A stretch of 64,000 bases of DNA from Chromobotia macracanthus (taxonomy: Eukaryota > Chordata > Actinopteri > Cypriniformes > Botiidae), in the NCBI GenBank assembly GCA_036877525.1, contig JAZGTH010000071.1:5324001-5388000 (forward strand), written 5' to 3'. Of this stretch, positions 1 through 25,831 are shown piece after piece. Position 1 is the first letter of the stretch. Each line of letters begins with the position of its first letter. A model generated the notes under the pieces. It was given only the letters and a program-made list of their open reading frames with translations, did no database searches and was not told the DNA's origin. The translations under genes were made by a program, and so were the position numbers.

Positions 1-47
1 ATGAAGAACTTTTTACCTTACTTCTACTTTTACCTTGCATTTAAAGT

Positions 48-337
48 GAGTTCACTCAAAAATAAAATCTTTTATCATTTACCCACCCTCATGTCATTCA
101 AACCTGTATGACTGTTTTCACTTGTGAAGGACACAAAAGATGATATTTTGAAGTACGTTGATAACCAAACAACAGTGGCACCCATCAACTTCCATTGTAT
201 CCATTGTACACAAATCCACTGAGACATTTCTCAAAATATCTTTTTTGTTCCAGAGAAGAGAAACCATATAGGTGTGGAATGACATCAGGGTGAGTACATG
301 CCGGAAAATGTATTATTTTTGAGTGAACTATCCCTCG
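48..337. mobile_element. MITE-like interspersed repeat, copy 1
   Basis: A block of about 290 bp begins with 'gagttcactcaaaaataaaa' and ends with 'ttttgagtgaactatccc', so its ends are inverted complements. Its interior, including 'catgtcattcaaacctgtat' and 'acacaaaagatgatatttt', recurs in the same orientation at about 2966-3275. This is the pattern of a non-autonomous DNA transposon (MITE). The family is very common in cyprinid genomes; I recognise the pattern but cannot name the repeat entry. No coding capacity. Confidence 0.7.
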
Positions 338-1254
338 AACTATAACTCGAAACATACCAATTTATAAACCAGCAAAAGCTTCAGTATTTCACACCACAAG
401 CACCATAAGAAGCGCTTGAGAGGAGACGACCACCTCTCAAAGACGGTTCTGGAGGTGAAAGGGTTTTAGGAACGGTTCTGAGCTCGATGCGTCTCTGGGC
501 GGGCAGGTCTGAGCAAGGTGCTGCCACATTAAATAGTCGCCCAGCAGGCTGCTTTGTTCCAGATCGCTGCCTTACTCTGGGCCGCAGCTTTCCCACAGTG
601 TGAGTCCATCACTGTCACAGAATACTGATGCTTCCTGCCTGTCTCAATGCACACACAACCACACACACACTCCGACAACATGTGTGGAACATACAAAGCC
701 TTACAGCCACAAGCAACTGGCAAAAAAAAACAATCCTGCGACACAATTATCCCAGCACGAGTCCTACACGCCAAAGACTACGAAAAGCACAAACATCCAG
801 ACAAGCTAATTAAGACATCCGAGCCCCATCTTTTCAATGCGGTACAAGCTGGGCCCATTTGCGACAGACAGCAAATTGACAAGATTTTTTCTCCTCCTCT
901 CCACATTCGTTCTAATAGTCACATTTGTTTAAAGGTGTTCAGAGACCTATTTGTGATGCAAATGAGTAATTTTTTTAATTATTGCCGTATCCTATAGTAC
1001 AATTGCTACTGCTCATACATACTGTTGTGGGTAAATCGCGCTTAATAGTTTGAAATCAAATCGTGTAGCTTATTGTGGCATAGTGTGCTGTTCTTTTAAA
1101 ACATATTTTTCACCTAGCTGTGGAGGTGGGGAATAACTGATGTTAAAAAATATCTTTGCACAAAGCACAATGTTAAATGCAAATGAATGTAAATGAATAA
1201 AATGACAATAAACAATTAGGGTGGGCTCTTTTGAACTCTAAGGAACCGCCCGGC

Positions 1255-1341
1255 AACACCTTAGCAACCACTAGTAACACCTTAGCAACCACTAGTAACA
1301 CCTTAGCAACCACTAGTAACACACAGAACACCTTAGCAACC
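1255..1341. repeat. 21-bp tandem repeat
   Basis: The unit 'aacaccttagcaaccactag' plus one t is repeated three times exactly, followed after a 9-bp break by a partial fourth unit. The block is a short minisatellite; open frames across it are a consequence of the 21-bp (7-codon) period. Confidence 0.9.
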
Positions 1342-1662
1342 CCAAGCAAACTGACAGCGAGGTCTGAACGGGCAAGCATTACTCACATTTTCCTAAAACT
1401 AGATGCAAAAAAAACTAAAAAAACAAAATGAATAAACAAAAAGAAAAAGACCATGAAGAAAGCTTAGAAAATGAAAAGTCTTTATTCAATAGGGGAAAGT
1501 ATGATTTGAATGTAAGTTACTGAATGACCACATGAAGTATAAAACATGACAAACAAAAAAAATTGATTGTTTTGTGTGTATGTGTGAGAATGTGTACATT
1601 TTTTGTCATCTTGACAACAGAGGATAAACTGTGAAGTGGGTCTTTTTTTATGCCCACATGAC

Positions 1663-1690
1663 TGTGTGTGTGTGTGTGTGTGTGTGTGTG
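1663..1690. repeat. (TG)14 microsatellite
   Basis: A pure run of TG dinucleotides. Confidence 0.95.
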
Positions 1691-2965
1691 GAATACAGTT
1701 TATTTAATGAGCAAGATGTGGGACAACAGGGATTATCCGCTGTGTTGATGGGTTTGAGGTGGGGGGGGGTGGAGGTCTGTCCTGCTCACTCGAGCAGATG
1801 TAATAAATCTGCCCCACATGCCCCTCCCAAAGCATCAGGTCGGGGAGAACCCACACACTGGTGTGTGCGTGTGCATTTCCGTGCCAACTCTTGCTTCTCT
1901 TTCAAATCATTACCGCAACAATGGCTTTCAGAAACGACTCCTTGAAAAGCCACAATCAATGGCGCACTCCAATTCACAAATCTCCACCATTATGACATCA
2001 CTTATCTGGATCTAAATTCAATGGCACTGTGAACAAAATGGAGGACAAAATACTATTAAATGTCATCTCCCTTCCTGCCTGCCGCCCAAAGAAATGAAAT
2101 GTCGTGACAGGTACGCTGGTGCAACGCTAACAAAATATTTCCGTTATTTGAAAGTGCACACAGCAGGAAGCACCAAAATGACGGCCTCGTTGTGTAGCAA
2201 AAAGCCTCAAATGTCACTGCGCCATGTCGGACGCTTTGCATTACATCTGTAACCCATGCTTTTAGCTCTGCGTGTTGGGTCGTAATACTCCAATTAAGGA
2301 GTGTTTCAAGACGATCGCTATACTGTGGAAGTCTCTGTGTAAAATGGCTGGGGTGGACGCCAGCTTAACAAAAAGGCTGCATGTAAGACTGGCTGACAAT
2401 TCATGTCATGAGCTATTCATGCTAGTCAAGGAGGGTAAACACCTTCTGTATCAAGCCTGGTGAGAAGTCGTTGCTATGGAGTCACAGTGCTGTGGCAACA
2501 AAGTGGTGCCGGCTACAAATAGGCCTTTTCACATGTTCCCTGTCGGTCATTTATTATCAGCCTGAAAAGGAGCTGCTCAGTTTCACTTTCAGGTCAAACA
2601 TCTGAAACGAGACAGTTTACACTTACTTCACCAGGAAACAAGTGAAAATAAAGTTAAACCTGGTTTAAAATAAACAGTATATACTTTATGTACGGATTGC
2701 AGGGTTCTCACATTTTTTGACTAATGAACTTTATAGAGGCAGCACTTACAAAGAGCAATTTCTAGCCAATTACAAGAAACATGTAATCACCATGGAAACC
2801 ATTTCCAAGATTTTAGTAATGTCTTTGTCAATGACTTTGCCAGGAAATTCAGTATTTTAAAACTCCCTTAAATTTCCAGGTTTTCCAGGACTTGTAGAAG
2901 CCCTAAAATGTATCCAATAACTACCACATGGAAAACGACATTGGTAAGTCAATCAAATACGTTAA

Positions 2966-3275
2966 AGAGATAGTTCAACCGTAAAAAAAAAATTCTTCTT
3001 TAATTCACTCAACCTCACGTCATTCCAAAGCTATATGACTTTTTTTACTTTTAAGGAACACAAAAGAAGATATTTTGAAGTTATAACGGTAACCAAACAC
3101 AAGTGACACCCATTGACTTCCATTCATTGAATAGACACAAAACAACAGAGAAATATCTCAAAATATTTTCTTTCGTGATTTACAGAAAAGAAGAAAAGTC
3201 ATATAGGTTTGGAATCACATCAAGGTGAGGCAATGATGGAAAAATCTTTAACTTGGCAGGGAACAATCCCTTTAA
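2966..3275. mobile_element. MITE-like interspersed repeat, copy 2
   Basis: Same family and orientation as the copy at 48-337. It starts 'agagatagttcaaccgtaaa' and ends near 'gggaacaatccctttaa'. The interior is homologous along its length ('ctcacgtcattccaaagcta', 'acaaaagaagatattttgaa', 'gacacccattgacttccatt'). The termini are degraded, so it is an old insertion. Confidence 0.7.
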
Positions 3276-4259
3276 GTGTTGATCAGATATGTATACGTAA
3301 CAGCAGTTTGTCAAACTATATTTTGCAAGAAAAAAAATCAAACCAAACCCTATACCTCAACGCTGAGACTTCTGAAAACTAAAGCTTCCAGAACCGAGTC
3401 ATTTTTCCAGCCATACCACTTTAATTAAGAGTGCCTTATCAAAATATCTGCAACCGCAGCTCATTAATCAGTCACAGCCTGCAAGAACATTGTCATGTTA
3501 TAACTGCATTGAATTATCAAAGGCAAAAACTGAACTACAACTACAGCACTGAACTGGTCTAGGCATGCTGGAAATGGACTAACCGCACCAACACACATCC
3601 ACTTCGTATGCAAGTTAGTTCGATTAGGACGTGACACTCTCTATGTGTAACCAAATCCATTAATGAGTTCATATGGGTCCACATTACACTGGAGTGCTGA
3701 CCAAAAGAGAGAGAGGTAGTGCGCAAACCTCTGCTTTGCTACAGGAAGCATCTTACATAATGTAAACACATGTCATTATGGATTTACACCTAGATTTTTG
3801 CCAGATCTTGTTGCTCTTTAAAACGTTTCTTCTTTATAAATACTTGACACTAGGATTTGTTAACACATAAATGGCATCAGTACAGTACTTCTTAGCTGGC
3901 TGAAATAATAACAATTCTTCAAGTGAGACTAATGTACCATTACAAACAAGGATAAATCGTGTGGTTTATTTCTCAGAAATACCACAATTGCATGCAATTC
4001 TGCAAGGTGCACACAACAGGTTTATTACTATAAGGCACCGTTCATAAGGCGTTTAGGATTTATGACTGACAGGGCTTGTATTGCATTATGCCTTGCCAAT
4101 TTTAACACACAATTCACCCACTGCTTCATGTCAGAACCACTCCAACCCAGATGCGTCTGACAAAACAGCACACATCAACAACCAAACGAGAATAATACAT
4201 TTATTCCCAAACGAGAATAATAAAAACGCTGCATGTTTAACCTTTGTGGCAAGTTTCAG

Positions 4260-4960
4260 CCTGCACGCAGATCGCCAGATGCGTCCCGTGCCAATGCTAA
4301 GCTGAGGCGGCTAACAACATCAACACGGCCAGCGAGTTGCCCGATTAATACTCACCGAGTGCCTGGATTGTGGAAACATCATGTCAGTTTTGGTCTTCGG
4401 GGTCTTGCCTTCTCCTCCTTAAGGAACAACGAAACGGTTTGCACTGCAAGACGTTTATTTTCGTCCGCGTTTTCTTTGTTTCGTCGCTAGCTTGAAGCTC
4501 TCGTGCCAGCTACAGGCAGCTCGAGCGGCTGCTATGGCAATAAAGCAGCCTGGCGTGCTCGCGCTCTTTAACAAGCTTTCGCCATGGAAAACAAATCCCG
4601 GGACGAGTTGCTGGGAAATGGTGGGATGAGGTTGCGTTTTCCTCCTTTTTGTCGGGAAGGATCTCGAGCGGGACGGGTTTCTCTCGCTCTCCTCGGAGGA
4701 AATCGAGAGGCTGTGGGTGCGCGGACGAAGCGGAGTTTCGGGAGCTGATGGCTGCGGCCGCCGCTGCTGTCCGGATGGATGGTGTGAGTGGGGCTGTGTT
4801 TCAAATCCTGCCGATCTGCCCTACCCAGACAGCATTTGGAGTAAACGTGGGCGCGCCCGAATACACGGACGAGCGCGAGCGTGATTTGGGAATCGGTTCA
4901 TTAGATTCGAACAGACTCGAACCCGCCGATGAAGGCCGAACTAGGCAGGCGGCTTACTAG
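4260..4960. promoter_or_regulatory. CpG-rich block, probable promoter of an unassigned gene
   Basis: GC and CpG density rise sharply here compared with the AT-rich flanks, with CpG-containing words such as gcgcgg, ctcgagcggg and ggcggccgc. This is typical of a vertebrate housekeeping-type promoter. On the plus strand there is a small open frame with an alanine run starting near 4748 and a plausible donor (GTGAGTGG) just before 4795. No downstream plus-strand exons are recognisable before gna11. A minus-strand gene running off the left edge is equally possible. In human the neighbour of GNA11 is TLE5, but I see no TLE5-like coding sequence. Confidence 0.5.
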
Positions 4961-7900
4961 GATTTGAGACACCCTCCTTGTGTGTGTTTATGTGCGTTTG
5001 CCGGAGGCATAAATGTCAAAGGTGGTGTTGTGCGGAATTGCAAATCCAGACGTGGTGCCAGTCCTTTGTACCAAATCCTAAAATGTCTCCTGCGTCTGTT
5101 ATTGTGCAAAATCTTGTTTCATTACATTTCTGAAATTAACAAGAAACTGTGTTATTTATAGAGGGGTGTCTTAATTTCATCGTGGTAACTATGGTCGTCA
5201 AATGATTTCTGTTACTAGTTCATGTAACTAGTGTAACCCATGAGTTTTTAATCACACAAGGTTTTGTGAGGTGTAACTTTTAAAGCAATGAAACCAGCCA
5301 CACGATTGATAACTATCATTATAGAACCCCTTCCAGTTTTAACAGGGTAGTTGTAGGTTACAAGATTAATTGTTTATAGCAAAAAAATGTTTATAATATT
5401 GGATATCAACCTCTACTAACTAGTGAAAATCAGTTTAGATACAGCATTTGACATAATTTTGACATAATAGTGCAAGTTCTGTGAAAGTACCCATTGCATT
5501 TCGTAAACACACCTTGTAGCAAATGTCAGTATTATCAAAGTTATATTATATATTACATAAGTTCTCAATGTAGGATATCTTTAAAAACAACTCTTAATAA
5601 TCCCCTTAAGGGTGTAAATTAAGCCCAGCACAGACCCAAAAGTATAGGAACAAATTTTATTCCAATTTAAAATTGATTTTTTTTCTTTAAAGGAGAAGGT
5701 TATGAAAGTCATTTTCATGTATGAATGAGGTTCAGGCAACAGTGGTTGAAATGAAACATACAAAAGAGAAATATGTCTAAAATATTGTAAATGAAGAAGA
5801 ATCAAGCCCCCTTTCAGCAGGGTTTTGAGCTAATATAATTCTTCCTTTACCAAACCCTCACCATGAAAACAAATACATGCAGTTCAAATGTAATTTCTTT
5901 TAAAAACAGCAGTTTGTCACTTTTAATTTTAAATACAGAATAAAATTGTCCTTTTCCTGTTGCGTTTTTACCAGAATCACATACTTAATGTTTATTTGTT
6001 TTAAAAACCGGACCATAAAATACACAAGTCCTTTTTAAATGATTTCCACAACATTGGCACTTGTAAAGAGTCTGGCTCTACAAATCAAAAGGATTGGCAC
6101 ACTCAATATAATACATCATTTACATTTGGTATGCTTAAAAAAAAACAAAAGGAAATTAAGAGCAACCAACTGAACGAAAAATACATTACAAAGTAATACA
6201 ATACTTTGATTTTATACACCACTACACAAAAGTTTATTTTTAACCTGTTTTATCAAAAACAAATGTATTATATTAAAGTGTCCTACATACAAGTGTTCAG
6301 TTAATGCATCAACATCAGAAAAACAAACAAAAGAGAGATAGCTTCATATTGTATACATCCATCACATCAGTGTGGACCTCAAGAGAAAGCATCGTTTCTA
6401 TTCATTAGTGTTTGTATCTCTCCGAGTACCAGGAACAAGTTTGAGGGAACAGATACATCACAAGTGGAGTTAGTTCCCTAACTGCAAAGTAGGTTCAGTG
6501 CATTGACCCAGGGAGAAGAAAAATACATCTACCTTCACTGTGAACTGTTGAAAATGACTAAACACCTTAAAACACCAGCTGAATGTTATGTAGTTGGACA
6601 GTACTTGAATACCAAAAATATTTTTAACCATTTACACAAGATATTCAGATGTTTTGGGGTACTGAATGGGACGAAATTAACTGGTTGTAGTGTTTTCTGC
6701 GGCATTAAAACACAAATCAGTTTCTCTGCTGCAGTTTAGGCCTAGCCCTTTAAAATAAAGCCTGTTTTTACACATTTTCACATGTTCAAATGCACTCTTA
6801 ATTATGCAGGTGTTGTACTTTTAATTACAATATCAAAGAGTTTGATATTATTGGCATTTGACTACTGACAAAACCGTTCTATCAAAGTAAACATACAGTT
6901 AAAAATGAATGCAGCATGAAGCCCCCCCCAGAAACCTGACTGATGCAAATTTTGGAGAAAGAAAAACAATATATGAGCAGCTTAACTGGCCTGGCACAAG
7001 AGGATTGATCCATTACATGAATTCAAAGTTCTGACAATTTGGCAAATAATCAATTTGCAAAACGCACTGAAACTAGTATATGTGTGTAAAGAAGACTTAT
7101 TGTTGAAATAAGAATTATTGAAATGCAACAAAACGGCAAATATTTACAGCTGTGGTTGTGGGAAAATATGAATTACACCTTCAAAACCATGTTGTGTACA
7201 GTCCCGACACTTCTAAAGCAAGTGAATCACCACATCCTAAAATACATTCAAATTACAGGCAAAAAAAGAACCAAAATTCTGTTAGTGACTGTTCAAATAT
7301 TTAGTTCTTACGTGAGAGATTATCTCTCAGGTTCAGCGTAGACGTTGAAATTCAAACTACTCAAATTTTGCAGGCTACTATTTTTTTTGCAGTAATACAT
7401 ACAAAGTCACAATGTAAAATAACGTGCGCTAATGTGTGAGAAATTTATAGTAAATTGGCCAATAAAGTGAAATGCAGGGTGTGCAATATACTGACGAGTA
7501 AACGGGCCTCAGAGGTAATACGCAATTCAATCCTTGTGGCCCCAAAATCCATCAATGGTGAAAAATTATGTGCGACACCATTGGTGGAAAAAAACACCAT
7601 CTACCACCAACAAAAATGGTTCAAAGTTTAGCCCTCAACTTACAGAATTAACCCAACCATACACTGGACAAAACAATCCATTCCAAAGCTAAGTTTACTT
7701 CAAGAATTTATAAATGCATAATGCATCTTCCAAAAATGACATTCCAAAGATCAAGAGGGCCTCACAAAAACACAAAGTTCTTTGATTTTTAAAGCAGTCC
7801 CTGGAAACACTGCAAGCTGAACCTGCGGCAATGGGAACTCCCCGGACTTTACCGCGCTGTCCCTGATTCAGATCCTCACTCTGGCGTACCTATTGCTCTA

Positions 7901-9595
7901 CAGCCTTCATCGAGTTTTCTCACTCTGTCAGCTTTGCCCATAATTAGCCCTTGTAATGAAAGTATGAAAACTCACCTGATTACACTGTAAAGACCAAAAC
8001 AAGCCAGCTATGAAACGCACTAGCTATGGAATCCAAAAAGCTAATCAAGCGAGAACTAAGATATGGTTCCACCAAACCGAGAGCGAGCTCTCAAATGACA
8101 AAAACGCGAGCAGAGACCAGTTAGGAATTCAACCACTGATAAATTCTTAATTTCCTATTTGCATAAAGCAACATTCATGAAATGGAAATTCAACTTCCCA
8201 TTTTCAAGCATTTCAAATATTTAGAAAAAGAACCGTGACAATTCCGTAAAATACCAAAAGAAAAGATCACTTGCCAATGGATTTTTTACAGCAGTAGAAA
8301 CTCAATCCCTGTGGAAAGTGAGTCCGATTAACCACATTATTTATATATCTGGTCCATAAATTACATAAATTAAAAAAAACAAATTGATTTCACCCTACGT
8401 AGCACATTTGTATTGTACTGCGATGCTCAAAAAGGTGGTACTCTATGTGGAACATGCATGCTTACGAATGTATGAATGGATGTTCCGTTTTCAAAGTTCT
8501 GATTCCTCGTCACCTCTATGAAAATTCTGCATGATATCCACGTGAACATTCATGACGTACTTTGTAAAAACTTGAATGGATTAGCTGGAAAAGGTCTTTT
8601 TGTTGTTTTATTTGGTCAAAGACCAAAGATTGAAAACTGATTTGTGACAAAGCATGTAAACAAAAATCACAATCTTTCACGAACATCGGTAAATATCTTT
8701 GAATAGTAGCTCTATCCCTTTAATTGTACTGAGCATACACAATACTGGCAAAAAATTAGAATGTAGGAACCGATTTGCCTCCATTACGGTATATTGAGTT
8801 AATAAAGGAGTGAACTAGGTATTCTGGCAAACAAATGTTGCACACAATTGTGGGAACTGGGAGTTTGTTAGAGTTGTAAAAACTGGTTTAACAGAGGTTT
8901 TTAATTACAACTAAAAACTGTGGTGTGGTTCTACTGTTATGGAAAAGGTTGAAAAGTCATCTGGTGCACCATCTTTTTGTGTAAGTACTCCAGTAATGAC
9001 CGAACACTTTAATTTTTATGCATTACCCCTAACATATTATTAAAGCAAATCATTCAATCACCCCAACCCTCTATAGTGTTGTAGCATCTGATTACAAAAC
9101 AAACACCTAATTAAATTCAGTGATACAAGGTGAAGTTTAGACACATCTGTCCTTCAAGAATCTCACCCTCACTTGGTTACCGACAATGGCATCTCCACCA
9201 AAAAGAGTATCCGTAAAGTTCTGCAAAGTTCGTACCACAGTTCCACTCAGGTAGAGCTCACCTACAGCCCATCTACTGAGCAAACTAATGCTCGTTATCA
9301 TGCACTGGTTATTCAGCCCAGCCCTCATGTTTGACTGAGTTGGACCAATAAGGAAGAGCCAACAATGACTTAGGTACACCATAAAGTGTGGACACTCGGG
9401 TAGAGATGAAAACAGTCAAATATAAAGGACTATGAACATGAAGATCCAGTGCCTAATGGAATGAAGGTGTCTGCACAGTCGGAATACATTTGCTGCGTGT
9501 GTGTTTCTATATGTGTACTACATAAGAGTTGTGTAGTGCTTTCTGCCGTATGTGGGCTGCAGGTGTCTCTCTCTCTCTCTTTCGCGCTCTCTCAC
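4961..9595 (-). other. AT-rich flank, probably including the gna11 3' UTR
   Basis: There is no coding exon in this 4.6-kb stretch. It lies directly downstream of the gna11 stop codon (9596-9598) on the minus strand. GNA11 and GNAQ messages have long 3' UTRs in other vertebrates, so much of it may be transcribed. Several TTTATT words (AATAAA on the minus strand) occur, for example near 6234 and 5655, but none can be singled out as the polyadenylation site from sequence alone. Confidence 0.4.
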
Positions 9596-23353
<13,758 letters not shown>

Positions 23354-24359
23354 CACCGCAGCGTTTGGAGATCCCAGCCGTGATCTGACACACTTCTTCT
23401 GTTGGCTCCTCTTTTGCAAACGATTCGGAGCAGGAAAGGTGCTTGATTAGGGAAAATGCTGTTTAGAAATACAGCAATCCAGACCTTTTAGTGCATAAAA
23501 AAGCCTGTATGGTCCGCTCCAGTGATGGGCCTATAGGTGACAGCAGGGCCTTGGCTCTTTCGGCACTGAATCGAAAGTGTTGAAGGGGGGAAACCAGGAT
23601 GCCTTATGGTACACGAATCAAAACAGAAAACGACCCAAGCCCAGCCCCAGGCTAGTCATACAAACAGATCTGACTATCAAACAAGGCCAAATACTGGATG
23701 AGATTGGAGGCCAGCTATGTATATGACGAATCCCTAATCCCTAAAACTAATATTTTCTCTCACTAACAGACCTACCCAAGCCCTGTTTTATAATCTAAGA
23801 TGACTACCAGCTAGAGTCCCTGAGGGACAAACGATCTTGCCACGACATCCGTGCTGTCCTCTGCTGTCTCGCTAAGCTAACCGCCCCAGTGCCCAGACTC
23901 ACCGCAGCGCTGTCCATCAGATGCTCGGATCCCTAACTAACACACGGCGACAGGTGGCAGACCACAGCATCTGAACTTTTAAAAACACCGTGCATCCATA
24001 TAACACTGACTACTGTGCAAACATTTAATTTTAGGAATGCAAACCCCGCACGGTTAATTAGCTAAACGCACTAACTAGCTTAATTGGGTAGGCTAACCTG
24101 CTAGCTAGCCGGATCCGTATTTACACTCCACGCGCTGATTTGATCGTTCATTTCTTTGCATCCGAGTACGGTTGATAGATACACAACGCTTAAAAATGGT
24201 GCGTTAGAGCCCGGCGATGACACAATTAAAGGCTCGTAAAAAAATCGACGGAGCGGAAAAAATGTCCAAATAATCGCACGTCACCCCCGTCAGTCTCTCC
24301 CAGTTCTCTGTAAGTCGCACACAAACTTAGAGCTGCGACAGCTAGAGAATGAAACGCGA

Positions 24360-24475
24360 TTGACAGGGCGCACACCCAATCAGGAAAGGATGCGCGGAAA
24401 GAGGCGGGGCCTTGCGAAGCAAGGTTGGTGGAGTAACGGCGGTAGGAGAGACTGGAGCAAACGGGGCGTGGCCTG
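24360..24475 (-). promoter_or_regulatory. Probable gna11 promoter (CCAAT and GC boxes)
   Basis: About 1 kb upstream of the gna11 start codon there is a GC-rich patch containing CCAATCA at 24376-24382, a GC box (gaggcggggc) at 24401-24410 and a second GC-rich Sp/KLF-like site (acggggcgtggcc) near 24461. I see no TATA box. The transcription start is inferred to lie just left of this block. It sits between the divergent gna11 and gna15 genes, so a shared effect on both is possible. Confidence 0.45.
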
Positions 24476-24795
24476 TCATAAACCCTGCTATTCGACTGAA
24501 TGGACAACGCCCATTCCTAGTCAAACATATATGTTGGCTTTTCTCCTGCTGTTCATCTAATAAAACACCTAATATTTCCAACAGTCGTCAACTAAGTAGT
24601 AAACACATATCCAGGGTCTCCATACGTGGGTGTATCTGCTTAATACCATAGTTAAAATAACACAAAAGCACACATACTTAATAATAGCACTAAAGGTTTT
24701 ACTTCCATACCATACACAGAAGGCAAGTGGTGTTTCAGATCAGTTTACAGCCGAAGTGACACGAAAGATGTTATCAGGAAACATAATACAGAAAG

Positions 24796-24851
<56 letters not shown>

Positions 24852-25831
24852 TTTGTGAAACACTTTTAGCTCTTTACCGACACCGTGTGGAAATTGCCTG
24901 GAAGTAAAAAGCCAGGAACTCGGGGAATTAGGTCAGTGAACTAAATCTTAACTTTTCTCCCCCATGTGACGTTTTCACTGATAAAAGTTAAAGATAAAAA
25001 GTCAACAACACACCCGTTTTCTCTGCTCATTTTGGATTTCAAATGTGAAAATTATTATCCGCCTATATGGCAAGTGTATTAACAGTTATTAAATGATGTC
25101 AAACGCAGTATTTATTCTGTAGTAACTCGTAACTATTGAAACAACGACAAGCTTCATTGCTGTCTAATGCTTATTACACCAGCACTGTTAGAATAGTGTT
25201 TCATTAATGAATACACGTAGCCTAGTTAATGAATAGCATCCAAGAGCACAAATCGATACTAGTCACTACTAAACTAATTACTAGTAACCGGAAACAAGCA
25301 GATGTGCCGCACATTAATGTTGAGGAAAAGGGCGCATTTCTCTAGTGCGCTACTGCCCTGCGTGCCCGTATGGGTTACAAGCAGCATTTCGAGAAAAGCA
25401 AGTACTTACTTTATCTGTAGTGAGAAATGAGACAACTGACAGAAACCTCTGGGTGCGGTTTGGGAAATCTCCAAGTCCATCTTCATTTCAGAGAAGATGA
25501 ATGTTGTTTCCAGTCTCACGATTTAGGAATTACGCGATCGGGACGGTGAGTTGTTGTTATTTACGTCGCCCCAAAACGTAAATCAGCAAACGTGCTGATG
25601 TTGTTTTGATGTTGTTTATTACGGTGATGGATTTCTTACAATACGTTTAAGAGATTATGAGACGGTCAGAGATTGTTTGTTACGCTATTTTCTGGATTAT
25701 TCATATGATTAATGCAAACGTCACGTTATTGAATATATTCTGAACTACAGTGTTTAAGATATCGTTAAGTTGTCACGGAAGAACATTAACATGGGTTATA
25801 TGTTTGTAGTTGTTTGATTTCAATAAAAGAA
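24476..25831. other. Intergenic region between gna11 and gna15
   Basis: No coding sequence. It includes the AC microsatellite at 24798-24849. The last 500 bp must contain the promoter and 5' UTR of the first gna15 gene, but no clear core motif is visible. Confidence 0.5.
24798..24849. repeat. (AC)26 microsatellite
   Basis: A pure AC run in the gna11-gna15 intergenic region. Confidence 0.95.

Larger units (their letters stand above)
338..2965. other. No recognisable gene; short tandem repeats only
   Basis: This stretch holds only short, compositionally random open frames on both strands. I see no exon with a recognisable protein family and credible splice sites. It contains the small tandem repeat at 1255-1341 and a TG microsatellite at 1663-1690. 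Confidence 0.6.
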
